A stretch of DNA of 64,000 nucleotides from Lachnospiraceae bacterium (GTDB lineage Bacteria; Bacillota; Clostridia; Lachnospirales; Lachnospiraceae): assembly GCA_902363835.1 (NCBI GenBank), contig CABJBM010000027.1, forward strand, positions 17,404-81,403, read 5' to 3'. A program made the translations under genes and the position numbers. Shown piece by piece: positions 25,848 to 34,608 of this stretch. The stretch's first letter is position 1, and each line of letters starts with the position of its first letter. Under the pieces are notes generated by a model, which saw only the letters and a list, made by a program, of their open reading frames with translations, did no database searches and was not told the DNA's origin.

Positions 25848-26300
25848 TCATTTTTCATCGTCCAGACTTTTAAGAAGCTTGCTGCTGATTTCTATAAATC
25901 TGGCGGTTTCTTCTTCTGTCAATACATCCTTGTACTTACCTTGAAGCTGATTCCATGCGGCTATAATTTCGCCCTGCATTGCCAGGCCTTCCGGTGTGGT
26001 ACAAAGATATACGTTCTTTCCTTCTGATTGTTTTGCAATAAGCTCTTTTCGTTCAAGCCGCTCAAGCAGGCGGGTTATGGTTGACGGTGTCAAATGCAGC
26101 ATTTCACCAATTTCCTTCTGCCGTATGCCGCCCCTGAGATTTAAAATAAATAAGAGAATTGCATGGCTGGGTGACAGCCCTGTTCTGCTGAAGGCCTCAT
26201 CCGCAATTCTTCCCAATTCCCGGGCCAGTTTTGTTGAAGCAAAAAACAGGCAGCCATTAAGCTTACATTCTTCATCCTTTGATTCGTAATTGCAATCCAA
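25848..26300 (-). CDS. MarR-family regulator of the nitroreductase operon
   Basis: A 150-residue winged-helix repressor: GIRQKEIGEMLHLTPSTITRLLERLERKELIAKQSEGKNVYL forms the DNA-binding region with its wing. The start is taken as the TTG at 26300, 8 bases after AAAGGAGG. The longer frame to 26357 would begin inside the -35 box. Three cysteines cluster in the first 25 residues (LDCNY, EECKLNGC), which could make it redox-responsive. It leads an operon of two nitroreductases and an ABM protein and probably represses itself through the palindrome at 26317-26330. Confidence 0.88.
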   Translation of the reverse strand: MDCNYESKDEECKLNGCLFFASTKLARELGRIADEAFSRTGLSPSHAILLFILNLRGGIRQKEIGEMLHLTPSTITRLLERLERKELIAKQSEGKNVYLCTTPEGLAMQGEIIAAWNQLQGKYKDVLTEEETARFIEISSKLLKSLDDEK

Positions 26301-26316
26301 AACATTACCTCCTTTG

Positions 26317-26357
26317 TTTGTACATACAAATATATCATTTTTTTGTGTTGCCGTCAA
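26317..26357 (-). promoter_or_regulatory. MarR operon promoter with overlapping operator
   Basis: Minus strand: TTGACG (26352-26357), 17-base spacer, TATATT (26329-26334). An inverted repeat TTTGTA-TG-TACAAA (26317-26330) starts at the -10 and covers the expected transcription start, the usual place for MarR autorepression. Confidence 0.75.
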
Positions 26358-26411
26358 GTGAGTTTTGGGAGACTATTTTCTGCCTTTCGTACTACATGGC
26401 AAAATATAATA

Positions 26412-27206
26412 TCATTCTTCCATTTTATTTATAACATCCTCTATATCATAAGTCTTGGCAGGTAAAATCATTGAATATCCTCCCATTATTTCTTTAATTA
26501 TTCTTAATTCCAGGTCCATACGTATTTTAAAATGCGCAATCATATCTGATATATCCACAAACTCAAACTTCTTTCCATAAGGCGAGTCATTTAAATATCT
26601 CATCATAAGAGGATACCACATCTCCACACCATTTTCATCGGAACGCTCTTCTTTAATCTTCAAAACATTACCTTCTATATCATCAGAGCATACATAGAGC
26701 AATATAAAGTTTTTTTGCTTAATAACTTCAAATATTTCTCTATAAAAACTAATGACTTCTTCCTCCGGCTTACAATAGAACAATAATAATTCCTCTATTA
26801 TGTTTTGAAATAAAGAACATTCAAACAAATTTCCTGTTCCATGAAAGCTTTTTAACCGACTAAGAATTAAGTCTTTAAAGTCATCAAATGATCGCCTTCC
26901 ATTATATATCTCATACTGCTCCATATAATGGTAAAACGCTCTTCTATCAGCCATGATTCGTGTATATTCTACTATAAAATGATTTTCTTCTTTTACTGCA
27001 TGTTTTTCGATCTCCGACACTAAATCAGGAAATTCCACAAGAGTCCGCTGATATTCTTCCTCTGTCATATAACTGCACCATGCCAGTTCAACTGGAGAAA
27101 TATCCCCCTCAAAATACATATGATATCCATCAAGTTTTTCATATAGTGATCTCATTAATGTTGTTTTGCCAGATCCCTGTATTCCTTCTATAAATATATT
27201 TTTCAT
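26412..27206 (-). CDS. P-loop NTPase of the deoxynucleoside-kinase-like type, function unknown
   Basis: A 264-residue cytoplasmic protein beginning MKNIFIEGIQGSGKTT with a Walker A at residues 8-15 at the very N terminus, as in nucleoside/nucleotide kinases. Later segments (FIVEYTRIM, NFILLYVCSDDIEGN) fit the alternating strands of such folds. It has no helix-turn-helix and no membrane segment. The open frame starts 14 codons earlier, but GGAGG lies five bases before the ATG at 27206. I cannot name a substrate. Confidence 0.7.
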   Translation of the reverse strand: MKNIFIEGIQGSGKTTLMRSLYEKLDGYHMYFEGDISPVELAWCSYMTEEEYQRTLVEFPDLVSEIEKHAVKEENHFIVEYTRIMADRRAFYHYMEQYEIYNGRRSFDDFKDLILSRLKSFHGTGNLFECSLFQNIIEELLLFYCKPEEEVISFYREIFEVIKQKNFILLYVCSDDIEGNVLKIKEERSDENGVEMWYPLMMRYLNDSPYGKKFEFVDISDMIAHFKIRMDLELRIIKEIMGGYSMILPAKTYDIEDVINKMEE

Positions 27207-27489
27207 CTGATCCTCCAATTCCTGATGACTTCCTGCTTTATTTCTCATCTCAGCAATTCGCTATTTCTCTGTTAAGTATGGCAGACTCAGCCTTATTATT
27301 GACATATATACAGCACTATCATATAATTTAGGGAGCAGAAAATAGAAATGTTGATTCTTATCAGATGCATATTGTATGCAATCAGAAGTAAATATTAATA
27401 CGATGTTGATTTCGTCAAACAGCAATTATGAGCCATGATCATAAAAGAATTTGGCGAATTTCATATACTCAGAAAGGTGGTCAGATCAC

Positions 27490-28059
27490 ATGTGCGGCAG
27501 ATACTATATTGAAATTGATGACGCTGAGCTGCGTTCCATTTTTGATGAAATTATTGCTGAAGCAGAGATAAAAGCAGCAGTAAAAACCGGCGAGATATAC
27601 CCAACAGACCTTGCCCCTGTTTTATCGCCTTCCGGAAACATAACAGCAATGCGCTGGGGATTTCCCATGTATAGCGGCAAGGGCCATGTTATTAACGCCC
27701 GAAGCGAAACGGCAGCGGAAAAAAACATGTTTCGACGCCCTCTCTTTGAAGGGCGATGTCTGGTACCGGCCAGTTGGTATTTTGAATGGGAAAAGCGCGG
27801 CTCCCAAAAGGTAAAACATGCACTGATGACTCCGGATAACAGTCCGTTGTGGATGGCCGGATTATCAAGAACAGATCCGCAAACCGGAGATTCCCTTTTT
27901 GTTATTCTGACACGCCCGGCCTGGTCTGGTATTTCATTTATTCATGATCGAATGCCTGTAATACTTCCCCAAAAGATTCATGACGAATGGCTTTACGGCC
28001 GTGATCCAATAGGTGTAATGAATCGGGCGGTGAATGAAGTTCGCTATAAGGCGGTGTAA
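27490..28059 (+). CDS. SRAP-family protein (YedK/HMCES-like abasic-site DNA-protein crosslinker)
   Basis: A 189-residue protein that must start at the ATG at 27490, because the catalytic Cys2 (MCGRYY) has to be exposed after methionine removal. Asn69 (INARSET), Glu99 (WYFEWEKRG) and His152 (IHDRMPVIL) complete the active site. Family members form a thiazolidine crosslink with abasic sites in single-stranded DNA to protect them. The ribosome site is AGAAAGGTGG. The longer frame from 27451 is not used. Confidence 0.93.
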   Translation: MCGRYYIEIDDAELRSIFDEIIAEAEIKAAVKTGEIYPTDLAPVLSPSGNITAMRWGFPMYSGKGHVINARSETAAEKNMFRRPLFEGRCLVPASWYFEWEKRGSQKVKHALMTPDNSPLWMAGLSRTDPQTGDSLFVILTRPAWSGISFIHDRMPVILPQKIHDEWLYGRDPIGVMNRAVNEVRYKAV

Positions 28060-28062
28060 GAG

Positions 28063-28087
28063 ACCGGGCAGGTATTACTTGCCCGGT
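28063..28087 (+). terminator. Hairpin after the SRAP gene
   Basis: ACCGGGCA (28063-28070) pairs with TGCCCGGT (28080-28087) four bases after the stop codon. Only TAATCTCTG follows, so it is a weak terminator. Confidence 0.5.
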
Positions 28088-28109
28088 TAATCTCTGTAAG
28101 ATGCACTTT

Positions 28110-28754
28110 TTATGCAAATATACTGTTAATCCTATCTCTGTCATAATCTAATATCCAATCACCAAATTGTTCAAAAACAGGATAAAGGGTGTCTTTCCTT
28201 GCAGCTACTAAGTCCGCTCCCCTATCATCGTAAAGATGAAACAAAACAGAGTTCTTTGTATCCGCAAAATAAACACTGGAAGCAAAACCGGAATAACCAC
28301 CAATATCCGCTTTTATAATCTCCCGCAGCAATATTTCCGAGCGAAAACTCGCTTTTCTCAAATCCCAATACAATTGCAATTGAGTAATAACATCCTCCTC
28401 ACACTGCAAAAACATTGATACCTGTTCATGTGGCTGCGGCAAGCCGGCTGCATTACAGATATCGAAAATCAGCTCTTGCGCTGATACTTCTTCGTCAGGA
28501 TACCCGTCAATCCGCAGTATATGGGGACTGCATGGCAGATTTGTGTAAATGGTCTCAGCTCTCTTCAAAGCCGCCAAAACATAATCCGGAGCATATGTAT
28601 ATTCATTGGAAGAATTCTCCTTCATGTACACGTCTTCTTCTCCACCGATTTTAAATCGAATACCTATAGGTGCATTATAAAAAACAGGATGTTTCAAGCT
28701 CTCCATACCTATTGAATAAAGTGTACTATAAAAATGTTCAAACAGTCTTTCCAT
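28110..28754 (-). CDS. DUF3885-like protein of unknown function
   Basis: A 214-residue soluble protein. The C-terminal part VLFHLYDDRGADLVAARKDT... ending DWILDYDRDRINSIF matches the end of the DUF3885 family as I remember it. The family is scattered through Firmicutes, often beside other small unknown proteins, and has no defined function. No signal peptide or membrane segment. Confidence 0.65.
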   Translation of the reverse strand: MERLFEHFYSTLYSIGMESLKHPVFYNAPIGIRFKIGGEEDVYMKENSSNEYTYAPDYVLAALKRAETIYTNLPCSPHILRIDGYPDEEVSAQELIFDICNAAGLPQPHEQVSMFLQCEEDVITQLQLYWDLRKASFRSEILLREIIKADIGGYSGFASSVYFADTKNSVLFHLYDDRGADLVAARKDTLYPVFEQFGDWILDYDRDRINSIFA

Positions 28755-28861
28755 ACCTCATCTCCGCGAAATATAAAATATAAGCAACTCTGATTTCCTG
28801 ACTTCAAAGAGAAAATTGATTGTATGTATCATAATATTCCTTTTCTATTCATTACCGGCTA

Positions 28862-29470
28862 CTACTCCGGTCTGCGCTCAGCAAGATAAATCCCTTGTTC
28901 CTTAAGCTCATCAATCATTTCATAAATATCAATTCTGCTTTTCTTAACACACTTTCTTTGTCCAGGATTATCTTGAGTAAAATTATTCCATACGGTCTTC
29001 ATACTTTCTGCCATCTCAAAGCCTGCTTTATGGAGTATCCCCTGGTATTTATCCGGTGTATCCGTAAAGATGGTAAATATTTTATAAGCCCCCACATAAA
29101 CCTCATCGGTTCCATCATGGGAACCAAGACCAAAGCATATCTCTCCATCGTGAACCAGCAGTTCCTGATACCGGCTATAAATAGACTCAAACCGTTTATA
29201 ATCAAGGCCGTCTATATAAAAGATATCTTTATGATATGGATCCTGGTCAGAGGATCGCAGTTGCTCCTCTTCTCTTTGATTCGTTCCATGTTCAAACAGC
29301 AGAAAGGAGGGTTGTCTTACTTGAGAACATAACTGCCGGAACAATTCATCAATATGCTCGGCACTTACATTGATTTGAATGCACCAATGGGTATTGGCAA
29401 ACTGTTTCGTATATTCCTCCTGTATCCCTTGCAGGTTTTGAACATAATTTCCTTCTACGATCTGAAACAT
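28862..29470 (-). CDS. Uncharacterised soluble protein
   Basis: A 202-residue protein with no family I recognise. It is rich in aromatic and acidic residues, has no signal peptide or membrane span, and contains the segments FYIDGLDYKRFESIYSRY, CFGLGSHDGTDEVYVGAYK and a basic stretch KCVKKSRIDIYEMIDELK. It sits in the same direction as the DUF3885-like gene with a 107-base gap. Composition and gap suggest a real gene; an immunity-type protein is one possibility. Confidence 0.55.
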   Translation of the reverse strand: MFQIVEGNYVQNLQGIQEEYTKQFANTHWCIQINVSAEHIDELFRQLCSQVRQPSFLLFEHGTNQREEEQLRSSDQDPYHKDIFYIDGLDYKRFESIYSRYQELLVHDGEICFGLGSHDGTDEVYVGAYKIFTIFTDTPDKYQGILHKAGFEMAESMKTVWNNFTQDNPGQRKCVKKSRIDIYEMIDELKEQGIYLAERRPE

Positions 29471-29606
29471 CTCACACCTCTTCTTAACAATTTCAGGCTC
29501 ATTTTCCGCTCTGTTTCAACGAGTCTCCACCATTCCAGCTTGTTCTTCAATCCAGCCTGCAAGGGCATGAAGCCGCTTATATTCTTGCAGTATTATTCTG
29601 CCTTTT

Positions 29607-30482
29607 CTATCTTTCTGCCGGCAAATTGGAATGAAATATATAACCAACCCATTCTGACGCCTTCCTTTTCGTATCAAACGCCTTGTATCCTTTGTGGTTG
29701 TAAATATAATCGATTTCCCAATTATCTTTGTCAAAAGCCTTGTGGTTAATCAATTCTTTCAACGGTTTAGTCCGGGAGTCACCCCAAAGGTTTGTTTTTC
29801 CTGCAATATACACTAAATCAGTAAGAGAAAGCATATATGCCTGGGGAAACACAATGTCCGTAATGTGCGCGCTGATAGGCGTGTGATTTGACAATCGCTG
29901 GTACATATTGTGCCGCAGCATATATTCAGTGCCCTTTTTAATTAAGGCTTCTACCGTCTCATGGGAATGATTTGTAAATTCGGCATATGTAATCAACGCC
30001 CGCACTGTTTTCCCAATGCCAATATAACAAGGAGCTGCCTTCATACAGCCACCATGCTTACAAATCCCATCATACTTCCATGAAGTTGATTGGTTACGCT
30101 CAAACACTTGATACTGTTTAATCCAGGAGAGTGCATTTTGTACCTCTTGTGAAGCTGCCTTTCCCAATCGTGTATATGCTTCCAACAGCATTGCATTATA
30201 ACATGGGACAATATAATTTACACTGCCGGTATAAGAAAATCCCTCTGGCAAGGCCAAGCGATTGGAAATAAAAGCTATGATGTTTTCCGTATATGGCAAC
30301 CGTTCAGCATATGGGATTTCAGACAAGCACATTAGGCGAAAAAGATTGAAAAAAGCATTTTCTTCATAATCACTGGTAAGCTTTTGAACTACTTTTGATT
30401 GATCCAGCAAAGATTCAATATCGTTCTCCTCAACTAACTTGTTGGCATCAAATTTTGCTCTTAATTGGAGAGCCGAATCCAT
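29607..30482 (-). CDS. Alpha-helical toroid-like protein of unknown function
   Basis: A 291-residue soluble protein made largely of helices, with RLALPEGFSYTGSVNYIVPCYNAMLLEAYTRLGK and the cysteine-rich KYDGICKHGGCMKAAPCYIGIGKTVRALITY. The pattern recalls proteins with the prenyltransferase/squalene-cyclase alpha-alpha toroid, some annotated loosely in databases as nitrogen-fixation proteins. No catalytic motif is visible. The start follows the NTF2-like gene by only 15 bases, so the two are probably co-transcribed. Confidence 0.55.
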   Translation of the reverse strand: MDSALQLRAKFDANKLVEENDIESLLDQSKVVQKLTSDYEENAFFNLFRLMCLSEIPYAERLPYTENIIAFISNRLALPEGFSYTGSVNYIVPCYNAMLLEAYTRLGKAASQEVQNALSWIKQYQVFERNQSTSWKYDGICKHGGCMKAAPCYIGIGKTVRALITYAEFTNHSHETVEALIKKGTEYMLRHNMYQRLSNHTPISAHITDIVFPQAYMLSLTDLVYIAGKTNLWGDSRTKPLKELINHKAFDKDNWEIDYIYNHKGYKAFDTKRKASEWVGYIFHSNLPAER

Positions 30483-30497
30483 ATCTGTACCTCACTT

Positions 30498-30896
30498 TCA
30501 TGATTCCCCGGCATTGTTCATAATGTCAAAAGGTATTTTACTATCACAAACCACTTGCCATAATTGAATTTTACCATTCTCAACAACAACTTTCCATGCG
30601 GCTGGAAGTTTCCAATAATTCTTGTTGTCCGATGTTTTTATTCCCTGAAAAGTAGCACTTGCGTATCCTATGATAACTACTGTTTTATCTTTTACTAATA
30701 TATCCGTTGCTTCTATAAGGTAATCTGGAAACCATTCAAAATAACCGATCCACCCATTCTTCATAGCATCTTTTCCGTGAACCTTTGAAGCATAAGTATC
30801 TATAAACATATAATCATCAGCCATAAGCGCATATATTTTCTCAATGTTATGTTCATTGATGGCCTTAACATAATCTAAAACCGTATCTTTAACCAT
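30498..30896 (-). CDS. NTF2-like (SnoaL-type) small protein
   Basis: A 132-residue cone-fold protein: MVKDTVLDYVKAINEHNIEKIYALMADDYMFIDTYASKVHGKDAMKNGW is a classic NTF2-like opening. The open frame extends 40 codons upstream, but that part overlaps the preceding ATL gene, while GGAAGGGG lies four bases before the ATG at 30896. It overlaps the ATL gene by 8 bases. It may bind a small ligand or act as an isomerase-like enzyme; nothing defines it further. Confidence 0.8.
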   Translation of the reverse strand: MVKDTVLDYVKAINEHNIEKIYALMADDYMFIDTYASKVHGKDAMKNGWIGYFEWFPDYLIEATDILVKDKTVVIIGYASATFQGIKTSDNKNYWKLPAAWKVVVENGKIQLWQVVCDSKIPFDIMNNAGES

Positions 30897-31191
30897 TTTT
30901 CCCCTTCCACATGCAGGATGCCATATCAACGCGGCCATCCGGGAGGAATGGTACTCCTTCGGTTTCCAACATGGCTTTTCGGATTTCTGGAGAACCGCCG
31001 CCTGCAATGGAACCATCGGCCATTACCACCCGCTGCCACGGCAAATATTCCGGGCAGAAACGCATTGCCCGCCCAACCTCCCGTGCAGCACGGGGCCTTC
31101 CAAGCATATATGCTATTTGTCCGTATGAAACCACCTTACCGCGGGGAATTCGCTCTACAACATCATATACCTGAGTAAAAAATTGATTCAT
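30889..31191 (-). CDS. Alkyltransferase-like (ATL) DNA-damage recognition protein
   Basis: A 100-residue protein homologous to the DNA-binding domain of O6-alkylguanine-DNA alkyltransferases: FTQVYDVVERIPRGKVVSYGQIA, the Arg finger helix RAAREVGRAMRF and GGGSPEIRKAMLE. The active-site PCHR motif is replaced by P51-W52-Q53-R54, so it has no alkyl-accepting cysteine. Such ATL proteins bind O6-alkylguanine and hand it to nucleotide-excision repair. The start could instead be the ATG at 31215; 31191 is closer to a purine-rich site. It overlaps the next gene by 8 bases. Confidence 0.9.
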   Translation of the reverse strand: MNQFFTQVYDVVERIPRGKVVSYGQIAYMLGRPRAAREVGRAMRFCPEYLPWQRVVMADGSIAGGGSPEIRKAMLETEGVPFLPDGRVDMASCMWKGKNG

Positions 31192-31396
31192 AACCTCATC
31201 TTCTCTTTCCGCCATTGTAATTACTTCTCATTATACACTATTATTAATAAAGTTTACAACTTAAATGAAATCAACCCGATTAGACAAGATGATGCTGTAA
31301 AGCGGCCGCCTTTGACGCTTGCGTTCTCTTTGCCATAAAACTTATCATTACCCTAAGACTTTATTCAGACAATCCTGAAAGATCTTACATAACTAT

Positions 31397-31627
31397 CTAC
31401 ATTTCGTGACGAATAGGAATGGCACTCCCCTGTGAAAAGTCAATCATAAATCCCTCACCTGACTGTAACAAAATAAAGGCAGCATAAACGGGAGTTACTT
31501 TTATCAGGCGCATGATGGAATTGTCCGTATAACGTGCGAATTGTTGCGGAAGTTTTGCTTCTATATGATGAACTATTTCGCTATTTGATTTATAATTATT
31601 ATCATTAGCATTCCGCTTATTGACCGC
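31397..31627 (-). pseudogene. Possible C-terminal remnant of an unknown gene
   Basis: A 76-codon minus-strand frame without a start codon reads ...VHHIEAKLPQQFARY..., then RLIKVTPVYAAFILLQSG and SQGSAIPIRHEM before a stop. The composition is protein-like (balanced, with a hydrophobic core segment) and unlike a random frame, but no ATG or ribosome site precedes it. I do not recognise the family. The surrounding 31216-31396 and 31628-31680 show nothing else. Confidence 0.35.
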
Positions 31628-31682
31628 TTATCAGGCTCCGAATTTGAACTAGGGTGGGTAATAAACAGATTTTTGTCGAAAG

Positions 31683-31721
31683 AAAAAAAGCCAGCACTTT
31701 GCTTATGGCAAAATACTGACT
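31683..31721 (-). terminator. Terminator of the gapN-like gene
   Basis: Minus strand AGTCAGTATTTTGC (31708-31721) pairs fully, with several G-U pairs, with GCAAAGTGCTGGCT (31689-31702) across a 5-base loop and is followed by TTTTTTTC. Confidence 0.85.
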
Positions 31722-31796
31722 TCTTTCGATTTATAACAAGAACATTTAGTTATAATAAATACCTTTTAAGTATTATTAAGACAGCCCTGATTCCAT

Positions 31797-33251
31797 TTAT
31801 TCTGTCAAATTAATGGTGATTGCCTTTGGCCTTGTCATGGCTTCTATGGAGTACTTTACACCCTGTGTACCCATACCAGAGGCTTTTACTCCCAAAAATG
31901 GAAAATGGTCCGGGCCTCTTTCTGTTTTGTTATTAATCTGTACGGTTCCTACTTCTAATTTTTCGGCAATGTGAAAGGCTTTGTTGATATCCTTGGTAAA
32001 TACGGAAGACTGTAAGCCATATTCTGAGCGGTTAGCTATCTCTATCCCTTCCTCCATATCTTTTACCCGGATAATAGGAAGAATTGGTGAAAATGGCTCT
32101 TTCCATGCAATCTCCATATCCACTGTTACTTTATCCAGCAAGGTTGGATAGATTAAATTACCCTCTCTCTTATTTCCAACAATAAGCTCTGCACCTTTAT
32201 CTATGGCATCATGAATTAAAAAGTCGGCAAAATCAGCAGCTTTCTGATCGATCAATGGAGTGACTACTACATTATCTCTTGGATCTCCCACAGATAATTT
32301 TTCGATTCTCTTTCTCAGCATATCTACTAACTGGTCCGCTACTTTATCTGTGGTAATAATACGCTTCACCGCCGTACAACGCTGTCCGGAATAGGAAAAC
32401 GCACCTTCTACAATGTTGTTTGCCGCATATTCTAAATCAGCATCTTCCAGTACAAGTGCTGCATCCTTGCCGCCCAGTTCCAGTAATAAGGGGGTCATAC
32501 AGGATATCTGGGATAAATGCCTGCCTATCTCCGTGCTGCCCGTAAAATTAATAAAGTCAATGCTTTCATGTGTTACAATATAGTCGCCAATCTCACTGCC
32601 TTTACCGGTAACGGTCTGCAGCACTCCTTTCGGCAATCCGGCATCCTGTAACGCGTTTACAAGGTGAAGGGCGCTGATAGCTCCCTGTGTTGCGGGTTTT
32701 AATATTACCGTATTACCTCCGATCAGCGCCGGTGCTATCTTAGAAGCCGATAAATTAATCGGGTAATTAAAGGGTGATATGGCTAATACCGTGCCAAGAG
32801 GGATTCTTTTTACGTAGGATATCTTATTTCGGGAACCACCTGGGAAATTCTCCCCGCTCACTGCTCTTCCTTCCAGGCTTTTTCCTGCATCTGCAGTAAA
32901 CCGGAGAAAATCTGCGGTTCTCTTTACTTCTGATAGGGAAGATTTTTTATCTTTTGCAATCTCCATCATCAGGATATCCGATATTTCTTCTGCCCTTTCC
33001 TCTAAAAGCTCTGCTGCTTTGTACAATATCTGTGCCTTTTCATAGATTGGAACACTGGCCCACAATGAGAGACTTTCCTTAGAATGCCGGATAATCTCAT
33101 TGACCTCTTCTTTGCTGATTGCCTGTATCTCACCAACAAGAGAACCATCAACAGGGGATGTTATGGTAATAACATTACCCGATGCTGATTCCACCCACTG
33201 TCCATTGATTAAATTTCCATAAACAAGTTTTTTATTGTATAATCGAGACAT
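31797..33251 (-). CDS. gapN: Aldehyde dehydrogenase, probable non-phosphorylating glyceraldehyde-3-phosphate dehydrogenase
   Basis: A 484-residue cytoplasmic aldehyde dehydrogenase. Catalytic Cys292 lies in FSYSGQRCTAVKR, the signature that separates GapN from other aldehyde dehydrogenases; the general base Glu258 lies in LLELGGKDAALV. The end DHFPFLGVKASGMGTQGVKYS also matches GapN. GapN oxidises glyceraldehyde-3-phosphate directly to 3-phosphoglycerate with NADP+, giving NADPH. The frame opens 23 codons earlier, but AAAGGAG nine bases upstream sets the ATG at 33251. Monocistronic with a terminator at 31683-31721. Confidence 0.87.
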   Translation of the reverse strand: MSRLYNKKLVYGNLINGQWVESASGNVITITSPVDGSLVGEIQAISKEEVNEIIRHSKESLSLWASVPIYEKAQILYKAAELLEERAEEISDILMMEIAKDKKSSLSEVKRTADFLRFTADAGKSLEGRAVSGENFPGGSRNKISYVKRIPLGTVLAISPFNYPINLSASKIAPALIGGNTVILKPATQGAISALHLVNALQDAGLPKGVLQTVTGKGSEIGDYIVTHESIDFINFTGSTEIGRHLSQISCMTPLLLELGGKDAALVLEDADLEYAANNIVEGAFSYSGQRCTAVKRIITTDKVADQLVDMLRKRIEKLSVGDPRDNVVVTPLIDQKAADFADFLIHDAIDKGAELIVGNKREGNLIYPTLLDKVTVDMEIAWKEPFSPILPIIRVKDMEEGIEIANRSEYGLQSSVFTKDINKAFHIAEKLEVGTVQINNKTERGPDHFPFLGVKASGMGTQGVKYSIEAMTRPKAITINLTE

Positions 33252-33420
33252 AGTATTTTCTCCTTTCAATGCCTGCATGATTTTCATCTGTTTATAATAT
33301 ATCATAGATATAATAATCAAATACCAACTTCATTGCAATATAATTTTCCAGATGGGGTGTAATCATTAAAAAGCTTTGAGGAGTACAGATGCTGTTTTTT
33401 TGCAATAAATCTTTCTTAGA

Positions 33421-33591
33421 ATGAGAAGTTATGGTTGGTTCGCCATGAACAGCGCCGTGGTTCTTGTACAGGTTTCACTGATTTTTCAAAATGAACCTGG
33501 TGTTGGTACTGGTGTTGTCAATATCTACCAAACAATATCGGCATGGGGTATTAATGAGAAAAAACACGTTTCTTTGATGATACATCCCTGA
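33421..33591 (+). other. Possible short gene fragment in the gapN-NmrA gap
   Basis: The 358-base gap 33252-33609 holds a 56-codon plus-strand frame, MRSYGWFAMNSAVVLVQVS... to SLMIHP, with a membrane-like centre. It has no ribosome binding site and may be a fragment of a transporter or chance. Nothing else is seen in the gap. Confidence 0.25.
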
Positions 33592-33609
33592 ATACTCCCT
33601 CTCTGTTGC

Positions 33610-34476
33610 TTAATGAGCCAGACACACAGTTCGCTCTAAAAACGTTTGGAAATCCATAAAAAGACGGACCGGGTCAGGAGTATCACCATTTGTTTTCCCA
33701 TCAATTACAGCCTTTGTCATGAGCATAAAATTCTTTATCCCGTCCGCTGAAAAACCCACTTGCTCTAACGCGTGTTCCCATTTATCAGGCGGAATCTGCT
33801 GTAATGCAACATTCTTATTAAGTACTTTCCCAAATATCCTTGCTATATCCAGGGAACTATAATCACAAGGGCCGCAGATTTCGTATATTCGTTCTTGGGA
33901 CGTTTCCTGAACCATTACATCAGCTAAAAACTCTGCAACATCACTTGGAGAAATCATTGATACTTTCATTTCTGATGGAAAAAAGGTTGGTAAGGTAGCC
34001 TGTGTCCTTATTAATTCCATATATCCGATCCAATTGCTATAGTAATATGCAGGTCTGACAAAAACCTGTTCAATATCAATTCCATCAAATGCGTGTTCCA
34101 GTAAGTAAGATGCAACCAGATTTCCTGTACCCGATTCATGCTGAGCTCCCATAGAAGACAGGCCAACGATTTTACTGATGCCAGATGCCTTTACAGCCTC
34201 CCGATAATTGTCAAGCACCAGACGGGCTTCATCCAGTTGATTTTCAGCGGTTGGATTTTCAGGGGTTAATAAAAAAGCGGTTTTGCCATTATGAAAAGCC
34301 TTTGTTAATGCTTCTTTATCCAGATAATCCGCCACAAAAACCTCAATTCCCATCTTTTTTAATTCATGGGCCTTAGTCTCGTCCCTGACAACAGCCCGTA
34401 CTGGCTGGCCTTTCTTGAAAAGGCTTTTTGCCAGCATAAATCCTATCTGCCCTGTAGCTCCTAAAACAATATTCAT
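33610..34476 (-). CDS. NmrA-like NAD(P)-binding oxidoreductase (atypical SDR)
   Basis: A 288-residue Rossmann protein: MNIVLGATGQIGFMLAKSLFKKGQPVRAVVRD with the GATGQIG dinucleotide motif, then LTPENPTAENQLDEARLVLDNYREAVKASGI, as in the NmrA/QorB (quinone reductase) branch. The Tyr-x3-Lys pair of classical short-chain dehydrogenases is not in place, as usual for this group. It is divergent from a WYL regulator, which probably controls it through the palindrome at 34544-34577. Confidence 0.85.
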   Translation of the reverse strand: MNIVLGATGQIGFMLAKSLFKKGQPVRAVVRDETKAHELKKMGIEVFVADYLDKEALTKAFHNGKTAFLLTPENPTAENQLDEARLVLDNYREAVKASGISKIVGLSSMGAQHESGTGNLVASYLLEHAFDGIDIEQVFVRPAYYYSNWIGYMELIRTQATLPTFFPSEMKVSMISPSDVAEFLADVMVQETSQERIYEICGPCDYSSLDIARIFGKVLNKNVALQQIPPDKWEHALEQVGFSADGIKNFMLMTKAVIDGKTNGDTPDPVRLFMDFQTFLERTVCLAH

Positions 34477-34543
34477 ATACTGCCTCCTGTCACATATAAA
34501 TAATCTGCATCATAAGATTGATTTCTTACAAATATTAATATAC

Positions 34544-34577
34544 AATAAAAACATGCCATATATTGTCATGTTTTATT
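34544..34577. promoter_or_regulatory. Palindrome between the divergent NmrA-like and WYL genes
   Basis: AATAAAAACATG (34544-34555) and CATGTTTTATT (34567-34577) form an inverted repeat with an 11-base spacer in the 132-bp divergent region, 31 bases before the regulator start. It is a good candidate operator for the WYL protein. Confidence 0.55.
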
Positions 34578-34608
34578 TTTGTATTATTAAAATGAAAGGA
34601 GGCTGCTG

